DNA of 58,392 bases from Solirubrobacteraceae bacterium (GTDB lineage Bacteria; Actinomycetota; Thermoleophilia; Solirubrobacterales; Solirubrobacteraceae). Location: positions 1 to 58,392 of the forward strand of contig JAICYC010000013.1 in NCBI GenBank assembly GCA_025934395.1, in the 5' to 3' direction. Each line of letters starts with the position of its first letter. Positions within the stretch are counted from its first letter, which is position 1. Shown one piece after another: positions 7,639 to 15,155 of this stretch. The position numbers and the translations under genes are program-made. Under the pieces are notes generated by a model that saw nothing but the letters and a program-made list of their open reading frames with translations, was not told the DNA's origin and searched no databases.

Positions 7639-7902
7639 CTACGCCGACGGCGTCGGCTCGGAGGGAGCCGGAGCCGGAGCTGTCTCGGCCTGCGCGGGCG
7701 GCGTCTGCGTGGTCGCGGACTGCTGCTGCGGGGGCGAGATCGATGTCTGCGCGGGCGCTTTCGAGTCGCCGGTGATCGAGTCCTTGAATTCACGCATCCC
7801 GGAGCCGAGCGAGCGCCCGATCTCGGGCAGACGGCGCGCGCCGAACACGAGCAGCAGGATGACCACGAGGAACGCGATGTGGAGTGGGTTGTCGAGTCCC
7901 AT
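7639..7902 (-). CDS. tatA: Twin-arginine translocase subunit TatA/TatE
   Basis: Pore-forming component of the Tat export pathway. The ATG at 7902 gives 87 residues: a short N-terminal membrane helix (HIAFLVVILLLVFGARRLP), the conserved FGxxRLPEIGRSLGSGMREF hinge and amphipathic helix, then a Pro/Gln/Ala-rich tail. A longer frame from 7938 is possible, but TAGACT eight bases before the ATG suggests transcription starts close to 7902. TatB/TatC are not in the window. Confidence 0.88.
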   Translation of the reverse strand: MGLDNPLHIAFLVVILLLVFGARRLPEIGRSLGSGMREFKDSITGDSKAPAQTSISPPQQQSATTQTPPAQAETAPAPAPSEPTPSA

Positions 7903-7944
7903 CACCGACCAGTCTAGGCGATCGGGTGGCCCTCGCAAGCGCGC

Positions 7945-8322
7945 TCAGCGACCACGCGGCCCCGCGGGCCGCAGCGTGCGATACGCAAGCTGCGCGGCCA
8001 CCGCGATCACGAGCGCCGCGAACGCGTCGCGCAGCACCCTCCCCGAGAGCGCGTTGGCGAGCGCGACGCCGAGCGCTGCGCCTGCGAGCGAGAGCAACCC
8101 GAGGAGCAGCGCGTCGCGGCGGACCACGTTGCCGTAGCGGTCCTGGCGGACCGCGCCCACGAGCGCCACGGGCACGATCGCCAGCAGCGACGTCGCCTCC
8201 GCCTGATGCTGGCTGAGGCCGATGAACAGGACCAGGCCGGGCACGAACAGCACGCCTCCGCCGACCCCGAGCAGGCCCGCCAGCACGCCCGCGGCGAGCC
8301 CGATCGCAACGGCGCCGATCAC
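7945..8322 (-). CDS. TauE/SafE-family exporter, C-terminal half as separate gene
   Basis: TauE/SafE (TSUP) proteins export sulfite, sulfonates or related organic anions. This 125-residue product equals one half of a normal 250-residue member: GVGGGVLFVPGLVLFIG then EATSLLAIVPVALVGA and two further membrane segments, about four in all. It starts with a GTG whose last bases overlap the stop of the upstream half (GTGA) and lies in a different frame. The two halves would assemble as a heterodimer, or they represent an old gene split by a frameshift. Confidence 0.75.
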   Translation of the reverse strand: MIGAVAIGLAAGVLAGLLGVGGGVLFVPGLVLFIGLSQHQAEATSLLAIVPVALVGAVRQDRYGNVVRRDALLLGLLSLAGAALGVALANALSGRVLRDAFAALVIAVAAQLAYRTLRPAGPRGR

Positions 8323-8699
8323 CGCGCGAGGAGCTCCACCGCGCTCGCCACCAGCACCACGGCGAACAGCAGCGACAGCACCCTGCCCTGCATACGCTGC
8401 GCCAGAGCGGTGCCGAGCACGACACCTGCGACCGCCGGCACGCCCACGAGCACCGCGTCGAGCACGCGCACGTTCCCGTAGAGCCCCTGCGCGCCGGCGG
8501 CGAACGCCGCGATGAACACGATCGCCGCCAGCGACGTCGCCGTGGCGGCGTGGGCCTCGTAGCCCAGCCACAGCACCAGCAGCGGCACCATCACCGCGCC
8601 ACCGCCCACCCCGAACACGCCGCTGAACAGGCCCGCGAGCGTCCCGATCGCCGCGAGCCTCGCCGGGCGCGCCAGAAGCGCCTCAGCGGGCTGACGCAC
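8319..8699 (-). CDS. TauE/SafE-family exporter, N-terminal half as separate gene
   Basis: First gene of the split pair. From GTG at 8699 it encodes 126 residues with about four membrane segments and the family repeat motif GVFGVGGGAVMVPLLVL followed by ATATSLAAIVFIAA. The parallel motif in its partner (GVGGG...ATSL) shows the two genes are the two internal repeats of a TSUP protein. The start is a best guess: the frame is open further upstream but would run into otsB on the other strand. Neighbours give no substrate clue, although a complete sulfate-reduction operon lies elsewhere in the window. Confidence 0.72.
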   Translation of the reverse strand: MRQPAEALLARPARLAAIGTLAGLFSGVFGVGGGAVMVPLLVLWLGYEAHAATATSLAAIVFIAAFAAGAQGLYGNVRVLDAVLVGVPAVAGVVLGTALAQRMQGRVLSLLFAVVLVASAVELLAR

Positions 8700-8739
8700 G
8701 GCTGCGCGGACGGGACATGGTGCGCGGCATACTAGACCC

Positions 8740-9540
8740 GTGTCACCCGCCGCAACCCTCGTGGAGGCGCTGGAGCCGCTCCGCGCGGACCCTTCCCACT
8801 CCGCCGTGCTGCTGGACATCGACGGCACGCTCGCGCCGATCGTCAGACACGCGGCGGACGCGCACGTGCCCGAGGCCACGCGCTCGCTGCTGATCGCGAT
8901 CTCCCACCGCTACGAGGTCGTGGGCTGCGTCAGCGGCCGCCGCGCCACGACCGCGCGGCAGATCGTGGCGATCGGGACGATCGCGTACGTGGGCAACCAC
9001 GGCGGGGAGCTGCTGCGCCCGCGCGCGACCGCGCCCGAGGTCGATCCCGAGCTGGCGGCGTGGACGGAGCGTGTGCGGAAGTTCTCCGCCGAGCAGTACA
9101 CCGCTGAGGCGCAGCGGCTGCGCGTCCGCACCGAGGACAAGGACGCGATCGCCGCGTTCCACTGGCGCGGCGCCCCGGACGAGGACGCCGCCGCGGAGAT
9201 GGTTCGCCGGATCGCCGAACGCGCGCAGGAGCGAGGCTTCGCGACCCACTGGGGGCGCAAGGTGCTCGAGGTGCGGCCGCCGGTGCCGCTCGACAAGGGC
9301 ATCGGGATCGCGATGCTGCTGCGCGGGACCGACGTCGCCGGCGCCCTGTACGTCGGCGACGACGCGACCGACCTGGATGCGTTCCGCGGGCTGCGCTCGC
9401 ATGTCGAGGAGGGCACGCTGCAGAGCGCTCTGTGCGTGGCGGTGGCCTCCGACGAAGCGCCGCCGGAGCTCGCCCGCGAGGCCGACCTCACGGTCGACGG
9501 CCCCGCGGGAGTGCGTGGTCTGCTCGAGGCGCTTCTCTAG
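8740..9540 (+). CDS. otsB: Trehalose-6-phosphate phosphatase
   Basis: Removes phosphate from trehalose-6-phosphate, the last step of OtsAB trehalose synthesis. HAD fold: motif I LLDIDGTLAPI (nucleophile Asp in DxDGT), VSGRR motif II, NHGGE signature of trehalose phosphatases, KGIGIAMLL and the metal-binding GDDATDLDAF motif IV. 266 residues is typical. Starts with GTG; CATACT lies six bases upstream. No otsA is visible in the window. The next gene begins 2 nt after the stop. Confidence 0.93.
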   Translation: MSPAATLVEALEPLRADPSHSAVLLDIDGTLAPIVRHAADAHVPEATRSLLIAISHRYEVVGCVSGRRATTARQIVAIGTIAYVGNHGGELLRPRATAPEVDPELAAWTERVRKFSAEQYTAEAQRLRVRTEDKDAIAAFHWRGAPDEDAAAEMVRRIAERAQERGFATHWGRKVLEVRPPVPLDKGIGIAMLLRGTDVAGALYVGDDATDLDAFRGLRSHVEEGTLQSALCVAVASDEAPPELAREADLTVDGPAGVRGLLEALL

Positions 9541-9541
9541 C

Positions 9542-10072
9542 GTGAGGTTCGTCGACTTCCTGCGCGCCACGGTGCTGCTGAGCGCAGCCGCTGCGACCGC
9601 GCTCGGCACCGTCACGGTGCTCGCCGGCGCGGGGAGCGCCAACAAGCTGCTCGTCCCGATCGCGATCGGCTGGTGGGTGATCGCGGCGGTGATCGGCGCC
9701 CGCATCGGGCGGCGCGCGCAGACCACGCCGCCGATCGCGAAACTGCTGGCAGGCGCGAAGGCGGTCACCACGCTGCCCGAGCACCGGCCGGGCGCTACGC
9801 TCGTGAACCGCCTGTGGCCGCTGCTGCTGTTCACGCTGCTGGCGGGCGGGCTCGCGTTCCTCGCGCCGCAGATCCCCGGCATCGCAACCGGCTTCGCGAT
9901 CATCTGGTCGCTCGCCTGGAGGCGCCAGGACGGCGCCGTCGCCGCGATCGAGGAGCGTGATGGCGCGTGCTTCTACGTGCGGCCCACCTCGCCCTTCCGC
10001 CCGATGGCGCTGGACCGGACGCCCGGCTTCAAGGCGCTGCGCAACGAACGGGTCGGCGGCGCCGTCACGTGA
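9542..10072 (+). CDS. Small integral membrane protein of unknown function
   Basis: 176 residues from a GTG two bases after the otsB stop, so cotranscribed with it. Three to four hydrophobic segments are visible: TVLLSAAAATALGTVTVLAG, LVPIAIGWWVIAAVIGARIG, LWPLLLFTLLAGGLAFLAP and IATGFAIIWSLAW. The C-terminal 45 residues are soluble (ERDGACFYVRPTSPFRPM, then LDRTPGFKALR). Family not recognised; similar proteins may be common in relatives. Confidence 0.7.
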   Translation: MRFVDFLRATVLLSAAAATALGTVTVLAGAGSANKLLVPIAIGWWVIAAVIGARIGRRAQTTPPIAKLLAGAKAVTTLPEHRPGATLVNRLWPLLLFTLLAGGLAFLAPQIPGIATGFAIIWSLAWRRQDGAVAAIEERDGACFYVRPTSPFRPMALDRTPGFKALRNERVGGAVT

Positions 10073-10109
10073 GGGGCCACGCCGGGGCCGGGGGGACGGC
10101 CGCCTGACG

Positions 10110-11153
10110 ATGTCCGACGTGCTGATCGTCTCGCTCGGCTCCACGCACGGGCTGCGCGTAGCCGACCAGCAGCTCGCCGAGGCGATCGAGGCGGCGGGCG
10201 CCACGGTGCGGCTGGCTCGCGCGCGGCCGCCACGCCCGGTGCGGACCCTCGCCGCAACGGACCTCGCATGGGCGATGGCCGCTCGGCGCGCGGCGCGTGC
10301 CGCGCTCGCGAGCGGCCCCGCGCCGCGCGCGATCGTCTACTCGAGCACCACCGCCGCGCTGCTCTGGCCCCGGCCCGGCGCGGTGCGCTTCGACGCGCCC
10401 GCCGCAGGCAACCGCCCCGGGCGCCACGGCGTCTGGCAGCGCCCGCTGGAGCGCCGTCGCCTGCGCGCTGCACCGCTGCTGCTGCCCTGGAGCGAGGGCG
10501 CCGTCGCGGAGCTCGGGCCGCACGCCCGGGGCGCCCCGGCCCTCGTGCTGCCCGTCGCGGTCGAGGCCTCCGGGGTGGCCGCAGGGCGCGACGTGGCGGT
10601 GCTCACGTACGCCGCCAACCCTCGCAAGAAGGGGCTCGACCGCGTGCTCGCGGCGTGGGCGCAGCTGCAGGACGCCAGACGCGCGGGCGAGGAGCTCCTC
10701 GTCGTCGGCACCAGCGAGCTCGAGTGCGCCGCCGCGGGCATCGACGTGCGCGTGCCGGGCGTGCAGATGCTCGGCCCGCAGTCGAGCGCCGACTACCGCG
10801 CGCTCGTGCGCCGGGCGCGCGCCTTCGCGTGCGCGCCGCGGCGGGAGGACTACGGGATCGCGCAGCTCGAGGCCCTGGCGGACGGCGCCCAGCTCGTCAC
10901 CACCCCGGCGCCCGGCCCGTACGCGGCGCTGCCGATCGCGCGCGAGCTCGATCCGAGGCTGGTCTCCGACGACCTAGCCGGCGCCCTGCGGTCCGCGCTC
11001 CGGGAGCCGCGCGCCGACTACGCCGAGCGGGCCGTCCGTGCGGTTGCGCCGTATCGCGTCGCGGCGATCCGCAGCCGCGTCGCCGAGGACCTACTTCCGC
11101 GCCTGCTTGCCGAGCCTCGCTCCCCGAGGCCGACGACCGAGCAGCTCGGCTAG
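10110..11153 (+). CDS. Glycosyltransferase, GT-B fold (group 1-like)
   Basis: 347 residues. The N-terminal half reads as the acceptor Rossmann domain (SDVLIVSLGSTHGLRVADQQ). The C-terminal half has the donor-domain layout of group 1 transferases: AVLTYAANPRKKGLDRVLAAW, the VQMLGPQSSADYRALVRRA stretch and the REDYGIAQLEALADGAQLVTT motif carrying the ExxxxxxxE-like acid pair. Substrate cannot be told. Its last 63 bp overlap the end of polX on the other strand, leaving no room for a terminator between them. Confidence 0.75.
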   Translation: MSDVLIVSLGSTHGLRVADQQLAEAIEAAGATVRLARARPPRPVRTLAATDLAWAMAARRAARAALASGPAPRAIVYSSTTAALLWPRPGAVRFDAPAAGNRPGRHGVWQRPLERRRLRAAPLLLPWSEGAVAELGPHARGAPALVLPVAVEASGVAAGRDVAVLTYAANPRKKGLDRVLAAWAQLQDARRAGEELLVVGTSELECAAAGIDVRVPGVQMLGPQSSADYRALVRRARAFACAPRREDYGIAQLEALADGAQLVTTPAPGPYAALPIARELDPRLVSDDLAGALRSALREPRADYAERAVRAVAPYRVAAIRSRVAEDLLPRLLAEPRSPRPTTEQLG

Positions 11154-12857
11154 GGGAAGCGTGTTGGCCACGTCGCCTGGGCCGAGCCACGCCCGCCGCG
11201 CGGTCGCGATCCCCCACCGCATGTTCGCCAGCGTCGCGATCCTGTGGGCATCGGAGTCGATCACGAGCGTCACGCCCGCGCGCGCCGCCGCGCGGGCGTT
11301 GACGTCCGAGAGGTCGCGCCGGTCGGGGTTCGCGTTGACCTCCAGCAGCGTGCCCGTGCGCGCTGCCGCCTCGAACACCGCGTCGAGCGCGAGCGCGTAG
11401 GGCGCCCGCTGCTCGATCTTGCGCCCGGTGGGGTGCCCGATCGCATCGACGAGCGGATGCTCGATCGCGGCGATCATCCGCTCGGTCATCGCCTGCTCGC
11501 TCATCGCGAACGACGTGTGCACGCTCGCGACCACCCAGTCGAGCTCCGCGAGCAGCTCGTCCTCGTAGTCGAGCGATCCGTCGGGGAGGATGTTCACCTC
11601 GCTCCCCGGCAGCAGCTCGATCCCGTCGATCGACGCGTTCGCCTCGCGCACGCGCTCGATCTGGACGCGCAGCTGCTCGGGCGAGACGGCGTTCCCGAAG
11701 CCGTGGCTCGCGGAGTGGTCGGTGATCGCGAGGTACTCGTAGCCGCGCTCGCGCGCCGCGGTTGCCATCTCGGCGATCGTGCTGTGGCCGTCCGAGGCGA
11801 TCGTGTGGCTGTGCAGGTCGCCGCGGATGTCGCCCAGCTCGACCAGCTCGGGTGCCTCGACGAGATCGAGCTCGCCACGGTCCTCGCGCAGCTCCGGCTC
11901 GAGAAAGGGCAGCCCGAGCCGGGCGTACACGTCCCGCTCGCTCGCGTGCGCCTCCGTGGCGCCGTTCGCGTCGTCGAGGATCCCGTACTCGGAGACGTGC
12001 AGGCCGCGGCGCACAGCGCGCTCGCGCAGCGCCGCGTTGTGCCGGCCCGAGCCCGTGAAGTGCTGGAGCAGGTTGCCCAGCTGCGCGGGATGGCCGATGC
12101 GCAGGTCGACCGCGGCGCCCGTGTGCGCCACCGCCCGCGCGCCCGCCTTGCCGGCCGTCCCAACCCGCTCGATCTCCGGGAGCCGCCCGAGGCTCTTGGC
12201 GAGCGTCGTGGGCCGCGTGGTGACCGCGACCAGGTCGATGTCCTTGACGCTGTCGGCCTGCCGCCGCAGCGAGCCCGCGGGGATCACCTGGGTGCCCTCG
12301 CCGCCCTGCTCGCGCAGGCCGCGGGCGAGCGTCTCCGCCAGCTCCAGCGCACGCGGAAGCAGGATGCGCGGCGCCCCCAGGTGCTCCGACTCCTCCAGGC
12401 GCGCCAGCGATGCGAGCACGCCCTCCTCGAAGCGCGCACCGAGGCCCCTGACGGTGCGCAGCCGGTGGGCCTCCGCGGCCGTGCGCAGCGCCTCCAGCGA
12501 GTCCACGCCCAGCTCCTCGAACAGCAGCCGCGCCCGCTTGGGCCCGAGGCCCTGCAGGCGCGTGATCGCCACGAGGCCGGGGGGGAACTTCGCGCGGAGC
12601 TTCTCCGCCGCGGGAATCGAGCCCGTGTCCACGAGCGCGAGGATCTTCTCGTGCAGGGTCGCGCCAACGCCCGGGAGCTCTGTCGTGCGGCCCTCGCGCG
12701 CAAGCTGCGCCACCGAGACGGGCGCCTCGCGCACGCTCTTCGCAGCGCTGCGGTACGCCAGCACGCGGTGCACGATCGCGCCGTCGAGCTCGTACAGGTC
12801 TCCCAGCTCGCCGAGCGCGTCCGCGATCTGGCCGTTGGAGGGATCGGCGCGGGGCAC
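11091..12857 (-). CDS. polX: Family X DNA polymerase with PHP exonuclease domain
   Basis: Bacterial PolX fills short gaps in base-excision repair. Domains in order: 8-kDa-like and helix-hairpin-helix region (LQGLGPKRARLLFEELGV, residues about 100-118), nucleotidyltransferase core (GSLRRQADSVKDIDLV with the metal-binding DxD, about 195-210), thumb, then a C-terminal PHP phosphoesterase starting near 345 (DLHSHTIASDGHSTI, ITDHS, SEVNI, DSDAHR) that supplies 3'-5' exonuclease activity. 588 residues is normal. The GTG start has TAGGCT six bases upstream. Confidence 0.93.
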   Translation of the reverse strand: MPRADPSNGQIADALGELGDLYELDGAIVHRVLAYRSAAKSVREAPVSVAQLAREGRTTELPGVGATLHEKILALVDTGSIPAAEKLRAKFPPGLVAITRLQGLGPKRARLLFEELGVDSLEALRTAAEAHRLRTVRGLGARFEEGVLASLARLEESEHLGAPRILLPRALELAETLARGLREQGGEGTQVIPAGSLRRQADSVKDIDLVAVTTRPTTLAKSLGRLPEIERVGTAGKAGARAVAHTGAAVDLRIGHPAQLGNLLQHFTGSGRHNAALRERAVRRGLHVSEYGILDDANGATEAHASERDVYARLGLPFLEPELREDRGELDLVEAPELVELGDIRGDLHSHTIASDGHSTIAEMATAARERGYEYLAITDHSASHGFGNAVSPEQLRVQIERVREANASIDGIELLPGSEVNILPDGSLDYEDELLAELDWVVASVHTSFAMSEQAMTERMIAAIEHPLVDAIGHPTGRKIEQRAPYALALDAVFEAAARTGTLLEVNANPDRRDLSDVNARAAARAGVTLVIDSDAHRIATLANMRWGIATARRAWLGPGDVANTLPLAELLGRRPRGARLGKQARK

Positions 12858-12979
12858 GCCCCCAGCCTATGCCGCGATCGCCTCGCGGGGGTCCAGGCGC
12901 CCTGCGCCGGCGTGCCGGGCGGCCGCGACGCGCCCGCCCCGGCGTGCCCGCGCGGGCGTGGCTAGGGTACGCCGACCAG

Positions 12980-13699
12980 ATGTCCGGCGTGCCCTGGCTG
13001 ATCCTGCCCACCTACAACGAGGCCGAGAACGTGCGTGCGATCGTGCTCGCCGCCGGCGAGGTGCTCGCGCGCGCGTCCGAGGACGGCTACCGCGTGCTCG
13101 TGGTGGACGACGGCTCGCCCGACGGCACGGGCGAGCTCGCCGACGCGCTCGCCGGCGAGCACGCATGGGTCGAAGTCCTCCACCGCAGCGAGAAGAACGG
13201 GATCGGGCCCGCCTACCTCGCGGGGTTCCGCCACGCGCTCGACCGGGGCGCGGGCTACGTGATGGAGATGGACTCCGACTTCTCACACGACCCAGCCGAC
13301 CTCGCACGCCTGCTGGCAGCGGCGCGCGGCGAGGCGGACCTCGCGCTCGGCTCGCGCTACGTGCCGGGAGGCGGCGTGCGCGACTGGGGCCTGCTCCGGC
13401 GCTTCGTCAGCGAGGGCGGATCGACCTACGCGCGCTGGGTTCTCGGGCTGAAGGTCCGCGACCTCACAGGCGGCTTCAAGTGCTTCCGGCGCGAGGTGCT
13501 CGAGGCGATCCACTTCGACAGCGTGCGCTCGCAGGGATACGCGTTCCAGGTCGAGCTCACGTACCGGGCCGTGCAGGCGGGCTTCCGCGTCCGCGAGGTG
13601 CCGATCACGTTCCGCGAACGCGAGCACGGGCAGAGCAAGATGTCCTGGCGCATCGCCGCCGAGGCGATGTGGCTCGTGCCGCGGCTGCGCTTCAGGTAG
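12980..13699 (+). CDS. Polyprenol-phosphate mannosyltransferase-like (DPM1/Ppm1 family GT2)
   Basis: Transfers a sugar, usually mannose, from its nucleotide to polyprenyl phosphate to feed lipoglycan or protein glycosylation. 239 residues: LILPTYNEAENV, VVDDGSPDGTGELAD, the catalytic DSDFSHDP, GSRYVPGG, and the DLTGGFKCFRREVLE and FREREHGQSKMS segments all match dolichol/polyprenol-phosphate mannosyltransferases. It lacks the fused acyltransferase found in some mycobacterial-type homologues. A TAGGGT box lies 11 nt upstream of the ATG. Confidence 0.88.
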   Translation: MSGVPWLILPTYNEAENVRAIVLAAGEVLARASEDGYRVLVVDDGSPDGTGELADALAGEHAWVEVLHRSEKNGIGPAYLAGFRHALDRGAGYVMEMDSDFSHDPADLARLLAAARGEADLALGSRYVPGGGVRDWGLLRRFVSEGGSTYARWVLGLKVRDLTGGFKCFRREVLEAIHFDSVRSQGYAFQVELTYRAVQAGFRVREVPITFREREHGQSKMSWRIAAEAMWLVPRLRFR

Positions 13700-13725
13700 C
13701 CACCGGCGCCGCCGATGCTGAGGCG

Positions 13726-14487
13726 ATGGATGCCTCGGCCTATGCGTTCGTGCACGGCGTGCGCCACACGCGCGCGACGCTGCGCAGCTGGCAGCGGGCA
13801 CCCGGGCGCATCGTCGGGCGCTGGGTGGCGGGCGCAGCCGCCGCCGCTGCAGCGCTGCTGATGGCCGTGTGGGGCGTCTCGCTCCTCGACCACGGCTACG
13901 AGCAGCTCCTGCGCCTGGAACCGCCGTTCGCCGTCGGCGGGATCTCCGACGTGCTCCGCGTCGTCCGGAGCAACATGCTCGTGCTCGCGCTCCACGCGAT
14001 GGCCTGTGTGGCGGGGTTCATCGCGGGCAGCTCCCTGCCGCTGCAGGCCGAGGGCAAGCGAGGCGTCTCGCGGTGGCTGCACGAACACGGCGGGCGCATC
14101 GCGATCGGGTTCGTCGTGTGCGCGACGGCCTTCTCGCTCAGCGCGCAGGCGTACGTGATCGGCCACTCGCTCGCCGGCGTCTCGCACTTCCTCGGCGTCG
14201 CGCCCGGCCTGCTCCTGGTGTCGGTGCTGCCGCATGCGCTGCCCGAGCTGATCGCGCTGTTCCTGCCGCTCGCCGCGTGGATCATCGCCAGCCGGCGCGG
14301 CGAGTGGGAGCAGCTGCTCGCCGCCACCGTCGTCACCCTCGCGATCGCCGTGCCGGTGGTCGTGCTCGCGGGGTTCGTCGAGGTCTACGTCTCGCCGCGG
14401 CTGTTCACCGCGGTCACCAACATCCACGCGCCGATCGTCCGGCACACGACGTTCGAAGGCGAGTCGTGGACCGTGACCGTGCGCTGA
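13726..14487 (+). CDS. SpoIIM-like (stage II sporulation protein M family) membrane protein
   Basis: 253 residues with about five membrane segments. The pattern LALHAMACVAGFIAG, then a long periplasmic or cytosolic stretch, and LPHALPELIALFLPLAAWII matches the SpoIIM/DUF95 family, whose signature is a His followed by Glu before an aliphatic helix. In non-sporulating actinobacteria its role is unknown. It starts 26 nt after the mannosyltransferase and is likely cotranscribed with it. Confidence 0.72.
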   Translation: MDASAYAFVHGVRHTRATLRSWQRAPGRIVGRWVAGAAAAAAALLMAVWGVSLLDHGYEQLLRLEPPFAVGGISDVLRVVRSNMLVLALHAMACVAGFIAGSSLPLQAEGKRGVSRWLHEHGGRIAIGFVVCATAFSLSAQAYVIGHSLAGVSHFLGVAPGLLLVSVLPHALPELIALFLPLAAWIIASRRGEWEQLLAATVVTLAIAVPVVVLAGFVEVYVSPRLFTAVTNIHAPIVRHTTFEGESWTVTVR

Positions 14488-14512
14488 CCGCGTCCGCGCG
14501 CTGACCGCGTCC

Positions 14513-14641
14513 TCAGCGGTCTTCGGGTTCCTCCTCGACCGGCACGCTCGCGTCGTCGCGCAGCAGGATCACCAGCAGCAGCACTGCGCCCCCGATCACA
14601 ACGCCCATGATCAGAGGGCCGCTCACGGCGAGAACGAACAT
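14513..14641 (-). CDS. Predicted 42-residue single-pass membrane protein
   Basis: Tiny open frame with one strongly hydrophobic segment (SGPLIMGVVIGGAVLLLVILL) and an acidic C-terminal tail (SVPVEEEPEDR). TATCGT lies eight bases before the ATG, the same arrangement seen upstream of many genes here, which supports real, leaderless expression. No family known. It occupies the gap between convergent SpoIIM-like and divergent trxA genes. Confidence 0.5.
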   Translation of the reverse strand: MFVLAVSGPLIMGVVIGGAVLLLVILLRDDASVPVEEEPEDR

Positions 14642-14711
14642 CGCTGGAGACGATAGCCGCCGCTCGGCCGGGGCCGCGCGGCGCCACCCCCGAGACCCTT
14701 CCTTCATTTTG

Positions 14712-14717
14712 TATAGT
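14712..14717 (+). promoter_or_regulatory. -10 element (TATAGT) of trxA
   Basis: TATAGT in a locally AT-rich patch 36 nt before the trxA start. No clear -35 is seen at the expected distance. Unlike many neighbours, this gene has a leader with a strong Shine-Dalgarno (AAGGAG). Confidence 0.4.
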
Positions 14718-14753
14718 AAGGGGTACGCGAACAAGGAGACCGAAGGAGATCCC

Positions 14754-15086
14754 ATGGCAGGCACGCTCATGCAGGTGACGGACACGAACTTCGACGCCGA
14801 GGTGATCGAGGCGGCAGAGCCCGTGCTGGTCGACTTCTGGGCGCCGTGGTGCGGACCCTGCCGAGTGGTCGCGCCGGTGCTCGAGGAGATCGCCTCCGAG
14901 CGCGAGGACCTTCGCATCGTGAAGCTCGACATCGACGAGAACCCCCAGACGGCAGCACGCTTCGGCGTCCTGTCGATCCCCACGATGATCCTGTTCAAGG
15001 GTGGGCAGCCCGCCGCGACGGTCGTGGGCGCCTATCCCAAGAAGAAGCTCGAACAGGAGCTCGAACCGGCTCTCAGCGCGGCGTAG
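14754..15086 (+). CDS. trxA: Thioredoxin
   Basis: Cytosolic disulfide reductase, 110 residues. Active site FWAPWCGPCR (CGPC), the cis-Pro loop VLSIPTMILF and the conserved DFWAPW strand are all present. ATG at 14754 follows AAGGAG with 5-nt spacing. No signal peptide, so cytoplasmic. Faces ileS convergently; a strong GC hairpin separates them. Confidence 0.96.
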   Translation: MAGTLMQVTDTNFDAEVIEAAEPVLVDFWAPWCGPCRVVAPVLEEIASEREDLRIVKLDIDENPQTAARFGVLSIPTMILFKGGQPAATVVGAYPKKKLEQELEPALSAA

Positions 15087-15102
15087 CGCGCCGCGTCGGG
15101 CA

Positions 15103-15127
15103 GGGCGCGGGGGGAGCCCCCGCGCCC
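15103..15127. terminator. Bidirectional hairpin terminator between trxA and ileS
   Basis: An 11-bp all-GC stem (GGGCGCGGGGG / CCCCCGCGCCC) with a 3-nt loop sits 16 nt after the trxA stop and 28 nt after the ileS stop. There is no T-tract on either side, which is common in GC-rich actinobacteria. Confidence 0.6.
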
Positions 15128-15155
15128 GACCTCCTCTACGAGGCGGGACGTACCC

